Below the pieces are notes generated by a model. The model was not told the origin of the DNA. It saw only the letters and a list, made by a program, of their open reading frames with translations, and did no database searches. The position numbers were made by a program, and so were the translations under genes. This document shows, one piece after another, positions 1-7,928 of a stretch of 32,937 nucleotides of DNA. The DNA is taken from positions 1-32,937 of the forward strand of contig NZ_NHTN01000067.1 of NCBI RefSeq assembly GCF_002167005.1. Direction: 5' to 3'. Origin of the DNA: Indiicoccus explosivorum. Its GTDB lineage: Bacteria; Bacillota; Bacilli; Bacillales_A; Planococcaceae. Position 1 is the stretch's first letter. Each line of letters begins with the position of its first letter.

Positions 1-63
1 CCCCTTATCCCGGTCTCGCCGCCCCTTATCCCGGTCTCGCCGCCCCTTATCTCTCTCTCGCCA
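1..63. repeat. 21-bp tandem repeat array A (3 units, cut by window edge)
   Basis: Three head-to-tail 21-bp units are visible. The first two are identical and the third is diverged in its second half. Each unit begins CCCCTTATCCCGG, so on the minus strand it carries CGGGATAAGG. The array may continue beyond the left edge of the window. It lies downstream of the histidine kinase terminator. It belongs to the same type as three other arrays in this window (see findings). I see no coding sense in it. Confidence 0.85.
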
Positions 64-116
64 CCCTCTGCATCGCCGCCCGCCCACCACTCCTGAATCA
101 CCCGTTTTTATTCCGC

Positions 117-153
117 AAAAAAACCGGCTGCAGTCTCCGCTCTGCAGCCGGTT
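117..153 (-). terminator. Rho-independent terminator of the two-component operon
   Basis: A perfect 12-bp stem (122-133 pairing with 142-153, arm AACCGGCTGCAG) has an 8-nt loop. On the minus strand it is followed by seven T. It lies 14 bp after the histidine kinase stop codon. Confidence 0.95.
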
Positions 154-167
154 AAAGCAAACCCTGT

Positions 168-1574
168 TTATTCTTCTGTCTGTGCCGCTGCGGGCAGCCG
201 GATGATGAAACGGGTACCCTTTCCCAGCGCGCTTTCCACTTCAATGGTGCCGCCATGGAGCGTCACGAGCTGCTTGACGATGGAAAGCCCGAGGCCGAAC
301 TGCCGGCTTCCGCGGGAAGCGTCCACTTTATAATAGCGCCGCCAGATGGAATCGATTTCTTCCGCATCGATGCCGGCACCTGTATCTTCCACTTCCAAAA
401 CGGAACCGTCCGGGGTTTCGTGCGCCCGGAGCGTAATCGCGCCATTTTCGGTGAACTGGATGGCATTCTTCACGATGTTCGTCAGCACTTGGATGAGCCG
501 GTCCATGTCGCCATAAATCACAGCGCCGGGCTCGGGCTCGGAGATGATCCGGTTCCCTTTCTCGGCCGCCTGCCCTTCCAGCTGTTCCTGGATGATTTCC
601 AACAATTCGTCGGCGTCGATCCGCTCTTTCATCAGCTTCACTTGGTTCGAGCGGATTTTTTCGTAGTCGAGCGTTTCATTGACGAGGCGGATCAGCCGTT
701 TCGTCTCGCCGCTCACGAGCTGGATGCTTTTTTCCTGCTGATCCTCATCAATCACACCGCTCCGGAGCCCTTCCACGACACCGGCGATCGTCGTCAGCGG
801 CGTCCGCATCTCGTGGGAGACATCCGCCATGAACTGGCGCCTCCGGTTCTCAAGCTGCTCGATTTCATCGTTCGACCGTTTGAGCCGTTCCGCCATCGCA
901 CCGAAATCCTGCGCCAAGTCACCGATTTCATCGAAATTCGAAGCCGGGACGCTGACGTCATATTCGCCTTCCGCAATCAGACCCGTCGCTTTCCGCAACC
1001 GTTTGATGCGGCTGACGTGGAGACGGGACAGCAGGAAACTGATGACGAGCGCCGATAAAAGCGCGAATGTCATCGTAGTGACGAGTGAAGAACTCAATTC
1101 ACTTATGATTTCACTCGTGCCGCCGACCGGCGCTGCGAGCAGCACAAAGCCGACGAGCTCCCCTTCTGATGTATACGGCATGGCCACGAACGTCACTGGG
1201 CTGTCGAAGCGTTCGGAATCCCGGTTGACGACAAGCGTCCGGCCGCTTTCGATCACGTTCCATTCTTCAGCGGTCAGTTCCACTTCCGGAAAATCCCCGG
1301 AAATCGGGTACAGCACACCTCTGCGCTGATCGAACACGATGAAGTTGATGTTCCGCGCTTCCAAAATGGATACATACGCCTGCAAATAAGGGCCCGGGCG
1401 CTCCCGTTCCAAGTCGCTCAGAATGCGGTCGCCGTATGCCATCAATTCGTCCGCTTTCTCGTCGAACGCAAATTCCTCCACGTAGCGGGTGAACAGGATG
1501 CTCAGGACAAGAAAAGCGGTCAGCAGCACGACGAGAAAACTCAGGATCAGCTGGATGCTGTATTTAATCCGCAT
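168..1574 (-). CDS. Membrane sensor histidine kinase
   Basis: This is an OmpR-family partner kinase of 468 residues that should autophosphorylate and pass phosphate to the response regulator encoded just upstream. There is an N-terminal membrane segment (about 8-30), an extracellular sensor region (about 31-160), a second membrane segment (about 163-184) and a HAMP linker (about 185-240). The HisKA domain carries the H box VSHEMRTPL with H254 as the phospho-acceptor. The ATPase domain shows the N box (NIVKNAIQF), G1 (DTGAGI) and G2 (GLGLSI). The start overlaps the regulator's 3' end by 11 bp and is preceded by GAGGAG, so the two are translationally coupled. The signal sensed is not evident from the sequence. 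The length is normal and no defect is seen. Confidence 0.95.
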   Translation of the reverse strand: MRIKYSIQLILSFLVVLLTAFLVLSILFTRYVEEFAFDEKADELMAYGDRILSDLERERPGPYLQAYVSILEARNINFIVFDQRRGVLYPISGDFPEVELTAEEWNVIESGRTLVVNRDSERFDSPVTFVAMPYTSEGELVGFVLLAAPVGGTSEIISELSSSLVTTMTFALLSALVISFLLSRLHVSRIKRLRKATGLIAEGEYDVSVPASNFDEIGDLAQDFGAMAERLKRSNDEIEQLENRRRQFMADVSHEMRTPLTTIAGVVEGLRSGVIDEDQQEKSIQLVSGETKRLIRLVNETLDYEKIRSNQVKLMKERIDADELLEIIQEQLEGQAAEKGNRIISEPEPGAVIYGDMDRLIQVLTNIVKNAIQFTENGAITLRAHETPDGSVLEVEDTGAGIDAEEIDSIWRRYYKVDASRGSRQFGLGLSIVKQLVTLHGGTIEVESALGKGTRFIIRLPAAAQTEE

Positions 1575-2250
1575 CCTTGCGCTCCTCGAGTTTGTACCCG
1601 ACGCCCCAAACCGTATGGATCAGCGACTCGCCGCCAGGAATCTTTTTCCGGAGCCTTTTGATATGCACATCGACGGTCCGTTCATCCCCGTAGAACTCAT
1701 AGCCCCACACCCGCTCCAGCAGCTGCTCGCGGCTGAATACCTGCCTCGGATGCTGCAGGAAATAAACGAGGAGATCGAATTCCTTCGGCGTCAAGTTCTC
1801 GATCGAACGGCCAGCCGCCAGCACCTCCCGTGTTTCGGTATTCACACGGAAATGCGCCGTCCTGATTTCATTCGACGGATCCGGATTCCCCGAGCGGCGA
1901 GCGACTGCCCGGATGCGCGCCATAAGGGCCAGCGGGCTGAACGGTTTTGTCACATAGTCATCGGCGCCCATCTCAAAACCGATCACTTGATCCGATTCGC
2001 TGTCTTTCGCCGTCAGCATAATGATCGGGACCGTGCCCCCCTCTTCCCGGATTTTCCGGCACAGCGCCATGCCGTCCATGCCCGGCAGCATCCAGTCAAG
2101 GACGAGAAGATCGAAGTCGCCCTCTTTGTACTTGTCGTAGCCGTCGAGTCCGTCCTCTGCGAACTCGCCGGCGATCCCTTCTTTCGAGAAGAACAGCTCG
2201 AGCATCGTACGGACGCCCGGATCGTCCTCCACTGCGAGTATCCGCAGCAT
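1564..2250 (-). CDS. OmpR/PhoB-family response regulator
   Basis: This is a DNA-binding regulator of 228 residues. The N-terminal receiver has the acidic pair E8-D9-D10, the phospho-acceptor D52 (in LVLDWMLPG) and the conserved lysine of the VTKPF motif near residue 102. The C-terminal winged-helix domain ends with the family signatures RTVDVHIKRLRKKI and VWGVGYKLE. The start is set by a strong SD (GGAGGGAGG) 6 nt before the ATG. It follows the GTPase gene by 24 bp and overlaps the kinase by 11 bp, so GTPase-regulator-kinase probably form one transcript. The regulon cannot be read from the sequence. Confidence 0.96.
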   Translation of the reverse strand: MLRILAVEDDPGVRTMLELFFSKEGIAGEFAEDGLDGYDKYKEGDFDLLVLDWMLPGMDGMALCRKIREEGGTVPIIMLTAKDSESDQVIGFEMGADDYVTKPFSPLALMARIRAVARRSGNPDPSNEIRTAHFRVNTETREVLAAGRSIENLTPKEFDLLVYFLQHPRQVFSREQLLERVWGYEFYGDERTVDVHIKRLRKKIPGGESLIHTVWGVGYKLEERKDAD

Positions 2251-2274
2251 CGCGCACCTCCCTCCACCAGACGG

Positions 2275-3291
2275 TCAGCTTTCCCGCTTCGCCTGATCCT
2301 TATATTTTTGGTACAGATCCCCGATCATGTCATAGTCGAGCGCGATGTTGTTCTCGAACGCATACTTCACGCCATACCCGAGCGCCAGCGTCATGGAAGA
2401 AGCGATGACCGCACCCGCGACGGATCCCGCGCCGGGGATGAATTTCACCGCCTGCCGATAAAGCGAGTGGCCGATCGTCCGCGTCGCCGTGATGACGATC
2501 ATGTCCTTTGCCGCCCGGCGGGTGATCGGTTTGTCATACAGCTTCGCGAGCCGGATGAGCAGGCCGACCTGCAGCGTCGTCAGCGGCACGACGTCGGAAC
2601 CGGGGATCGGGGATGCGCCGATCGCGCCGGCTGAAATGCCGGAAGCGACGATCCAGCGGTTAGCGGCGGCCGCTTTCTCTTTCATGCTCCGTGCGAACAG
2701 CAGGTCTTTGCCCTTTTTTTCCAATAAATGAAGGATCGCTTTCTTCAGCGATTCCAGGTTCTCGCCCGTCTTGGAAGAGATCGGGATGACTTCGTATTTG
2801 TAGCCGGTCTGGTCCTGGACGAAGTGAAGAAGACCGGGGATGTTTTCCGCCGCATCGATTTTATTCAGCACGATCAGAATGTCCTTATTGAGCTTTTCGA
2901 TTTCCCTGAACTTTTCACGTTCGCTCTCTGAGAACACGGTGCCGGCAGCATTCAGGAAAAACAGCACCACATCGGAATTGCGCACGAATTCCATCGTCTT
3001 GCGGGGGTTTTCATCATTCGGATCGTTCAGGCCCGGCGTATCCATGAAGCTGATCTTTTCCAGGCCGCGGATGTTGTACGGATCGACACTGACCGTCTCG
3101 CCGGGTTTCGGATCGGTACCCGCGATGTTTTCCCCGATGATCCGGTTGACGGTCGACGATTTCCCGGCATTGACTTCCCCGATCAGCGAAATGAGCAGTT
3201 CCTGATCGAGCGCATCGTGCACATGTTTCATTTCTTCTTCGAACACTCGGTCCAGCGCGTCGTTCACATCGCGCTCATACTGGTTTTCCAT
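2275..3291 (-). CDS. Era-like GTPase with hydrophobic DUF697/YcjF-like C-terminus
   Basis: The protein has 338 residues. The N-terminal half is a GTPase domain: P-loop GEVNAGKSS (38-46), DTPG (84-87), NKID (143-146) and a G5-like SSK (172-174). The C-terminal half is rich in Gly, Ala and hydrophobic stretches (about 212-325, with ASPIPGSDVVPLT), as in DUF697/YcjF-type membrane-associated GTPases. The ATG at 3291 has the SD GGGAGGAAG at good spacing. An upstream in-frame ATG at 3360 would fall inside the preceding terminator and is rejected. The gene lies 24 bp ahead of the response regulator and may be co-transcribed with it. The cellular role is unknown; membrane association and GTP hydrolysis are inferred from the family. 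Confidence 0.88.
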   Translation of the reverse strand: MENQYERDVNDALDRVFEEEMKHVHDALDQELLISLIGEVNAGKSSTVNRIIGENIAGTDPKPGETVSVDPYNIRGLEKISFMDTPGLNDPNDENPRKTMEFVRNSDVVLFFLNAAGTVFSESEREKFREIEKLNKDILIVLNKIDAAENIPGLLHFVQDQTGYKYEVIPISSKTGENLESLKKAILHLLEKKGKDLLFARSMKEKAAAANRWIVASGISAGAIGASPIPGSDVVPLTTLQVGLLIRLAKLYDKPITRRAAKDMIVITATRTIGHSLYRQAVKFIPGAGSVAGAVIASSMTLALGYGVKYAFENNIALDYDMIGDLYQKYKDQAKRES

Positions 3292-3347
3292 CGGTCTTCC
3301 TCCCTCTTGGCTATCGGTGTCATATGAGTCCAGTTTATCAAAAGCGC

Positions 3348-3376
3348 AAAAAAACCGCACATTCGGATGTGCGGTT
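3348..3376 (-). terminator. Rho-independent terminator after the histidine phosphatase gene
   Basis: A perfect 10-bp stem AACCGCACAT/ATGTGCGGTT has a 4-nt loop, followed by T7 on the minus strand. Its first base is the last base of the phosphatase stop codon, so it separates that gene from the GTPase operon. Confidence 0.95.
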
Positions 3377-3909
3377 CAGCCGTTCCAGATGCGCCGGACC
3401 GATTTCAGGGCGCCTTCGATCTTCATTTCGTAAACATCGGGATTCGACAGCGTCTTCCACTCTTCGAACCCGAATGCCGGATCGGCGGACTGCAGCATGA
3501 GCGCCATCAGGTTGCCGTGCGTGACGATCACTGTGCCGTCCGCCGCATCCGCGATCACTTCCGCCGCCCGGTCCTGCGCTTCCAGTCCGGATTCGCCGCC
3601 TGACAGCTTTACACTGCTGTCCATGAACGACTCTTCGAGTTTTTCGAGCCAGTCGGGCATGTCGCCCGAAGCCAGCACCCGCTCTTTCAGCCGTTCATCC
3701 GTCCGGATGTCCAGCCCGAGCCGTCCGGCTGCAGGTGTGCCCGATTGCACCGCCCGGGTGAACGGGCTTGAAACGATTTCCTTCACATCCTGTTTCTCCA
3801 GAAAATCCGCAAGCGCCTCCGCCTGGACTTTTCCTTCTGCGGTCAGTTCCGCATCCGGATCCTGCCCGGTAGCCTTGCAGTGCCTCACAATATAAATCGT
3901 CCTGTCCAT
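3376..3909 (-). CDS. Histidine phosphatase (phosphoglycerate mutase-like) family protein
   Basis: The protein has about 177 residues and an N-terminal catalytic motif IVRHCKATG, a variant of the family RHG(Q/E)T, with the phospho-acceptor histidine near residue 8. VSSPFTRAVQSG (the second conserved Arg region) and IVTHGNLMAL (the second conserved His, late in the chain) complete the branch-2 histidine phosphatase pocket. The usual glycine of RHG is replaced by Cys. Two adjacent ATGs exist (3912 and 3909). The SD AAGGAGG lies 3 nt from the first and 6 nt from the second, so the second is preferred. Substrate is unknown; many relatives dephosphorylate small phosphometabolites. Confidence 0.88.
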   Translation of the reverse strand: MDRTIYIVRHCKATGQDPDAELTAEGKVQAEALADFLEKQDVKEIVSSPFTRAVQSGTPAAGRLGLDIRTDERLKERVLASGDMPDWLEKLEESFMDSSVKLSGGESGLEAQDRAAEVIADAADGTVIVTHGNLMALMLQSADPAFGFEEWKTLSNPDVYEMKIEGALKSVRRIWNG

Positions 3910-4038
3910 CATACCCCTCCTTTTTCAGCCAGCATGTTCCCGCTTCTTCACTCTTTCTTCATTTTCATCGAAAATCCTTCCTGTCTGTCCCGATTTGCCG
4001 TATCCTTGGTCTATCGGCAGCTGACAGGAGGGATGACC

Positions 4039-4356
4039 GTGACGATTGTAAAAGGGATCGACGTCGATCCGGAAACGCGCTGTGCCCATTATCATTCGGA
4101 AATCGACCGCATCGCCATCAAGTTCTATTGCTGCGGGGTTTATTACCCTTGCTACGAATGCCATGAAGCGGTAGGCTGCGGACGGCCAGCCGTCTGGCCG
4201 AAGGGCGAATTCGGGCAGCAGGCCGTGCTGTGCGGTACCTGCCGGCATGAACTGACCGTCCGGGAATATCTGGACTGCGCGTCCGTCTGCCCGAACTGCA
4301 GCGCTCCATTCAATCCGGGCTGCAGCCTCCATAAGCACCTATACTTCGAAGTCTGA
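4039..4356 (+). CDS. CHY zinc-finger protein
   Basis: This small protein of about 105 residues is built almost entirely of a CHY-type zinc finger. Cys/His ligands occur as CAHYHS, CCG, CYECHEAVGC, CGTCRHE and CPNC, enough for several zinc ions. The family is related to the eukaryotic CHY domain (yeast Hot13 type); bacterial members have no established role. A strong SD (AGGAGGG, 4026-4032) touches an ATG at 4033, which is too close. The in-frame GTG at 4039 is 7 nt away and is chosen. It is the only plus-strand gene in this part. Its TGA directly abuts the stop of the convergent GNAT gene (shared TGATCA) with no spacer and no obvious terminator. Confidence 0.85.
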   Translation: MTIVKGIDVDPETRCAHYHSEIDRIAIKFYCCGVYYPCYECHEAVGCGRPAVWPKGEFGQQAVLCGTCRHELTVREYLDCASVCPNCSAPFNPGCSLHKHLYFEV

Positions 4357-4836
4357 TCATTTCACGCGCAGGCTCATGACGAGCTGCTCCCCTTTTTTCC
4401 CCATGAACCGCCGGCCGGTATCCTTGAACCCCGCCCGCTGGTAGACATGCTTTGCGGCAGTGTTCCGCGCGTTGACGCCGAGCACGACTTCATTTATTTT
4501 CGGAAAATGCCGGCGCACGAATTCCGGCAGCGCGCGGATCGAACCGGTGGCTACGCCCCGCCCCTGCAGACCGGGGTCGACCGAATAGCCCCGTAACAGC
4601 AGCGTGTCCGGATTGTCGGTATACTTACGCCGGTCTTCTGAACCATCCAGCTCGAAAAAGCCGGCTTCCCGGCCTCTCACCCAAATAATGACCAGGTGTT
4701 TTTTCGGGTCTCCGGCATCTTCCCGGATCAAATCCTGCGGCAGACCGGTGAATTCCAGTTGATCTGCCGGCAGTTCGTAGCTGATTTCCGTCTCCGGCGT
4801 GTGCAGCCGGAGTTCCACTTCATGCGGTTTAATCAT
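4357..4836 (-). CDS. GNAT family N-acetyltransferase
   Basis: The protein has 159 residues. The acetyl-CoA binding motif A is clear: YSVDPGLQGRGVAT, with QGRGVA matching the family Q/R-x-x-G-x-G/A loop. It is followed by motif B (LGVNARNTAAKHVYQRAGF). The ATG at 4836 has an AAAGGAG SD at 7-8 nt. Longer in-frame extensions would overlap the metallophosphoesterase gene and are rejected. It follows that gene by 13 bp and is likely co-transcribed. The substrate cannot be deduced. Confidence 0.9.
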   Translation of the reverse strand: MIKPHEVELRLHTPETEISYELPADQLEFTGLPQDLIREDAGDPKKHLVIIWVRGREAGFFELDGSEDRRKYTDNPDTLLLRGYSVDPGLQGRGVATGSIRALPEFVRRHFPKINEVVLGVNARNTAAKHVYQRAGFKDTGRRFMGKKGEQLVMSLRVK

Positions 4837-4849
4837 CCTGATACTCCTT

Positions 4850-5734
4850 TTACGATTCATACTCCAGTGTGACCACCACAATTTCGGGCCGGTTGTTGAT
4901 CCGGAGCGGGAAACTGCTGTTGCCGATTCCCCGGCTGATGACGAGGCGCGTGTCACCGAATTCGTGGACGCCTTCCGTCAGCTCCGGAAAGAACCCCTGT
5001 CCCGGCGCGAATAAACCCCCGATTCCCGGGATGCGGATCTGCCCGCCATGGGCGTGTCCGGAGAATACGACATCCGACCCGGCCTCTGCGTACAGGTCCG
5101 CCATTTCGGGGCGATGCGCGAGCAGCAGTGTGAATGTATCGGTGAAGTCGATTTCTTCCAGGGACTGCCGGACGTATCCCGCCGCCCTCTCTGCATATTC
5201 GACTTCCGGATCCGTGACGGTGACCTCCGGCAGCGGGTCGTAATAGCTCGCATCGAGCAGGGGATCATGGATTCCGGCGATATGGATGGTTTCGCCACCC
5301 CGAGTCCACTCCACCAGCTCGTTTTCCAGTACGGTAAGGTCCAGTTCCTGCAGAGCCGCCATGTGCTGCCGTATGCGGTCTTTCGAGATCTCCTGGTTGC
5401 CGGTCACGAAAAAGACCGGCGCGATTTCCGTCAGCCCCTCCATCAGCGTCAGCGCCGTTTCCAAATTGTACCGCGCACTGTCGACGATATCGCCCGTCAC
5501 GAAAATGACATCGGGTCCGGCAGCCGCTGTCCTTTCCAGGATCGCCGACTGCCCTTCGCCGAACGTGGCGCTGTGCAGATCGGAAATCTGGACGATGCGC
5601 GCGCCGTCGAACGCTTCAGGAACGCCGGGGGAACTGATCGTATAATGCGTAACCATGAGCCACCGATTACCCGCCCAGGCAAGCAGGACAAGACCTGCCG
5701 CCAATATTCCGGCTATGATCAGCCATTTTTTCAA
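4850..5734 (-). CDS. Membrane-anchored metallophosphoesterase (calcineurin-like)
   Basis: The protein has about 294 residues. An N-terminal hydrophobic segment (about 5-22) would act as a signal anchor, placing the catalytic domain outside the cytoplasm, as in YkuE/YkoQ-type phosphoesterases. The dimetal motifs appear in order: QISDLHS, VTGDIVD, VTGNQE (a GNHE variant with Gln for His), LLAHRPE and FSGHAHGGQIRIPG. The His-to-Gln change in the GNHE motif is the notable deviation. An ATG at 5740 touches the SD GGGAGGG; the TTG at 5734 is 7 nt away and fits better, a difference of two residues. It is followed 13 bp later by a GNAT gene. Relatives act on lipid-linked or nucleotide phosphates; the substrate here is unknown. 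Confidence 0.9.
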   Translation of the reverse strand: MKKWLIIAGILAAGLVLLAWAGNRWLMVTHYTISSPGVPEAFDGARIVQISDLHSATFGEGQSAILERTAAAGPDVIFVTGDIVDSARYNLETALTLMEGLTEIAPVFFVTGNQEISKDRIRQHMAALQELDLTVLENELVEWTRGGETIHIAGIHDPLLDASYYDPLPEVTVTDPEVEYAERAAGYVRQSLEEIDFTDTFTLLLAHRPEMADLYAEAGSDVVFSGHAHGGQIRIPGIGGLFAPGQGFFPELTEGVHEFGDTRLVISRGIGNSSFPLRINNRPEIVVVTLEYES

Positions 5735-5838
5735 TATCATCCCTCCCAGGCCGCACAGCGCCGTTTGGCCCAGTATACAGGATGGAGGTTAAAATTGCGT
5801 AAATCACGCGAACACCAGGCCGGAACTGCGGATTCCCC

Positions 5839-6624
5839 TCAGACTTTCGTCTGTGCGGCATTCCGCTTCGACAGCCAGATGCCCAATCCGATGAACAGCA
5901 GGGTGAGCAGGACCGCCAGGACGGATGACCACCAAAAATCCCCCGCATCCGGTGCACCGGCCAGCCAGCTCTGCGCGTAAGCCGGCAGCTTCAGCGGCGA
6001 CGCTGTCCAGTAAACCCCGAGCAGGCTGTCCAGGATCTGTGCGGCGAAGACCAGCGCCATCGCCACGGCCGCCGCCAGCCCCTGATGCGGGAGTGCCGCG
6101 CTTGCCGTCAGGACGATCGTCAGGAAGAGGATGATCCATAAACTGTAGGATGCGGCGAACTGCAGGAAATCACCGGCTGCGATGTCACCGAAAAACAGCC
6201 AGATGTAATAGGCCGCTCCCAGGAATCCGAGCCAGACGCTGGCGAGTCCGGCTGACACGGCCATCACCCATTTGCTCAGGAAGTAAGCCGGATACGACAG
6301 CGGCCGGACATAGAGGAGCGTCGCCGTGCCGCTCCGCCGTTCCCCGGCCACGGCTCCCATGTAGGCGAGGATCAGGATGATCAGCCCGATGAACTGATAC
6401 TGCCCCATGACACTGACAAGGACCTGTTCGGGTTCGGGTGTCGGGAACTCGAATACGGCCCCTTCCGGCAAGTTGCCGGCCGACTCGATGATCTGCGGCA
6501 AAAAGTACTGGGTGACCGGTTCGATGATGCCGAACAGGACGAATACCGCCGGCAGCCAGAGGATTTTATAGTTGCGGACATGCTCCCGCCATTCTTTTTT
6601 TAAAAGCACACCGAATTGGTTCAT
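5839..6624 (-). CDS. yxlG: ABC-2 type transporter permease, YxlG-like
   Basis: This integral membrane protein of 261 residues has about six hydrophobic segments (near 21-40, 83-103, 125-150, 160-182, 190-212, 232-252). It contains the ABC-2 signature region GERRSGTATLLYVRPL between segments two and three. Its ATG overlaps the stop of the ATPase gene (ATGA, 4 bp), so the pair is translationally coupled. Together with the ATPase and the small upstream membrane protein it forms the yxlE-yxlF-yxlG arrangement known from Bacillus subtilis, where these genes lie in the sigma-Y operon. It would be an exporter; the substrate is unknown. Confidence 0.88.
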   Translation of the reverse strand: MNQFGVLLKKEWREHVRNYKILWLPAVFVLFGIIEPVTQYFLPQIIESAGNLPEGAVFEFPTPEPEQVLVSVMGQYQFIGLIILILAYMGAVAGERRSGTATLLYVRPLSYPAYFLSKWVMAVSAGLASVWLGFLGAAYYIWLFFGDIAAGDFLQFAASYSLWIILFLTIVLTASAALPHQGLAAAVAMALVFAAQILDSLLGVYWTASPLKLPAYAQSWLAGAPDAGDFWWSSVLAVLLTLLFIGLGIWLSKRNAAQTKV

Positions 6625-7502
6625 TGCCTGCCCGCCACCTTCAAAAATATTTCTTCCAGCGAGGCTGTCTGCCGTTCGACTCCGTCCGCACCGGAAGGAT
6701 TCGCCGCGAAATACCCCATCACTTCCTCGATTGCCGGATGACCGCCCTTGACCGGTATGTATACGATGTGACCGTCCCGGACAGCATCCCACGGCGCTTT
6801 CCCCGTGAACAGTCCAGCAGACTCCGGATCTTTGAAGGTGACCCGGATACGCGGTTCCGCATAGCGGGTCTTCACATCTTTCAGCGACCCCTGCTCCACG
6901 AGCTTTCCGTGCTGCAGGAACAGCAGCTGATCGGTCATCTCCTCCGCATCGTTCAGAATATGAGTGGAATAAAGGATGGTCGTATCCTCCCGGAGCGACT
7001 TCAAAAGGTTCATGATTTCCCGCCGGCCCGATGGATCGAGGGCGGATACCGGCTCATCGAGCAGCAGCAGTTTCGGCTGATGCACGATCGCCTGCGCAAG
7101 CCCCAGCCGCTGCTTCATGCCGCCGGAAAATGCGCCCGCCTTTTTGTCCTTCGCGTTCCCGAGACCGACGAATTCGAGCGTGCGGACCGACTGCGCCCGT
7201 GCTTTCTTCGCTTCGACACCGCTGATCTTCGCCGCCATTTCCGTGAATTCCAGCGCGGTCAGCCATGGGAAGAACTGCGGATATTGCGGCAGGAAACCGA
7301 TGCCTGTCCCGTTATGCCAGCTGATGGACCCTTCCGTCTGCTTCAGCAGCCCGGCCAGCATGGACAGCGTGGTCGTCTTTCCCGCACCGTTGGGTCCGAT
7401 CAGAGCCGTCGACGTCCGCTCGGTCAGTTCAAACGAAACATCCTCGACCGCCAATTCCTCCCCGTAACGTTTGGTCAGCTTCTTCACTTCCAACAGACTC
7501 AA
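6621..7502 (-). CDS. yxlF: ABC transporter ATP-binding protein, YxlF-like
   Basis: The protein has 293 residues. Walker A is GPNGAGKTT, the Q-loop is FLPQYPQF, the signature is FSGGMKQR, Walker B is LLLLDEPVSALD and the H-loop is YSTHIL. The C-terminal 80 residues form the extension usual in ABC-2 exporters. The start is a TTG at 7502 with an SD GGGAGGCGG 8 nt upstream. It overlaps the yxlE stop by 4 bp (TTGA). An earlier in-frame ATG (7580) lies wholly within yxlE and is rejected. It drives the permease encoded immediately downstream. Confidence 0.92.
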   Translation of the reverse strand: MSLLEVKKLTKRYGEELAVEDVSFELTERTSTALIGPNGAGKTTTLSMLAGLLKQTEGSISWHNGTGIGFLPQYPQFFPWLTALEFTEMAAKISGVEAKKARAQSVRTLEFVGLGNAKDKKAGAFSGGMKQRLGLAQAIVHQPKLLLLDEPVSALDPSGRREIMNLLKSLREDTTILYSTHILNDAEEMTDQLLFLQHGKLVEQGSLKDVKTRYAEPRIRVTFKDPESAGLFTGKAPWDAVRDGHIVYIPVKGGHPAIEEVMGYFAANPSGADGVERQTASLEEIFLKVAGRQ

Positions 7503-7693
7503 TAGTTCCGCCTCCCGAAGATAAAATACAACACCGGTCCGATAATATTCCCGATGACGATGATGATGCCCCAGAGCCATTTCGGCCCCACCGTCCGCGG
7601 ATTCCTGATCAGATCGACCAGCGCGAATATCATCAGGCCGAACTGGATGATCAGGACCGGCAGCAACGCCAGTACAATCGTCAAATCACTCAT
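7499..7693 (-). CDS. yxlE: Small membrane protein with PLDc_N domain, YxlE-like
   Basis: This 64-residue protein has two hydrophobic segments (about 5-26 and 39-58) separated by the conserved loop DLIRNPRTVGPKWLWG, and it ends in FGRRNY. This is the short PLDc_N (phospholipase D N-terminal type) fold found as a stand-alone protein in YxlE. The SD TGAGGTG precedes the ATG. It is the first gene of the yxlEFG operon and overlaps the ATPase gene by 4 bp. In B. subtilis YxlE is associated with the sigma-Y system; no sigY, yxlC or yxlD is seen near it here. Confidence 0.88.
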   Translation of the reverse strand: MSDLTIVLALLPVLIIQFGLMIFALVDLIRNPRTVGPKWLWGIIIVIGNIIGPVLYFIFGRRNY

Positions 7694-7715
7694 ACTCTTT
7701 CACCTCATGTATTCA

Positions 7716-7742
7716 TACGACGGACGGCGCTGAATAGTTTCA
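7716..7742 (-). promoter_or_regulatory. Candidate ECF-sigma-type promoter of yxlEFG
   Basis: On the minus strand TGAAAC (7737-7742) is followed after 17 bp by CGTA (7716-7719). This is the -35/-10 pattern of extracytoplasmic-function sigma factors, about 20 bp upstream of the yxlE start codon. No good sigma-A hexamer pair was seen here. Spacing and motifs are read directly; which sigma factor uses it is not known. Confidence 0.5.
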
Positions 7743-7774
7743 TTTTTGATAATAAAAAACAGAATTTTTTTGGA

Positions 7775-7803
7775 CGGCACCCGGAAGGGATGTTCGGGAG
7801 CCG
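7775..7803. other. Stem-loop between repeat array B and yxlE
   Basis: A 9-bp stem with one mismatch (CGGCACCCG with CGGGAGCCG) has an 11-nt loop. On the minus strand it follows the repeat array. The nearest T-run lies about a dozen bases further on, so it is a poor classical terminator. It may end the transcript of the FAD dehydrogenase gene or may simply be structured 3' sequence. Confidence 0.4.
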
Positions 7804-7809
7804 CTGCCC

Positions 7810-7893
7810 GGGCGTTTATTACCGAATTCCGGGCGTTTATTACCGAATTCTAGACGCTTACTACCGAAATCCTGTACTTTACTACCGAACAGG
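7810..7893. repeat. 21-bp tandem repeat array B (4 units)
   Basis: There are four consecutive 21-bp units. The first two are almost identical and the last two are progressively diverged. The best conserved part is TTTATTACCGAATTC, which reads CGGTAATAAACG on the minus strand. The array fills most of the 235-bp gap between the FAD dehydrogenase stop and yxlE. No gene is seen in the gap. Confidence 0.9.
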
Positions 7894-7928
7894 AGTAATC
7901 ACTCCAGATCCGCCGATTTTATTGCCCT

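Noticed and set aside
255-1058. 267-residue plus-strand open frame opposite the histidine kinase
   Set aside because: It is a shadow of a GC-rich coding region; it has no domain motifs, and the minus-strand kinase is unambiguous.
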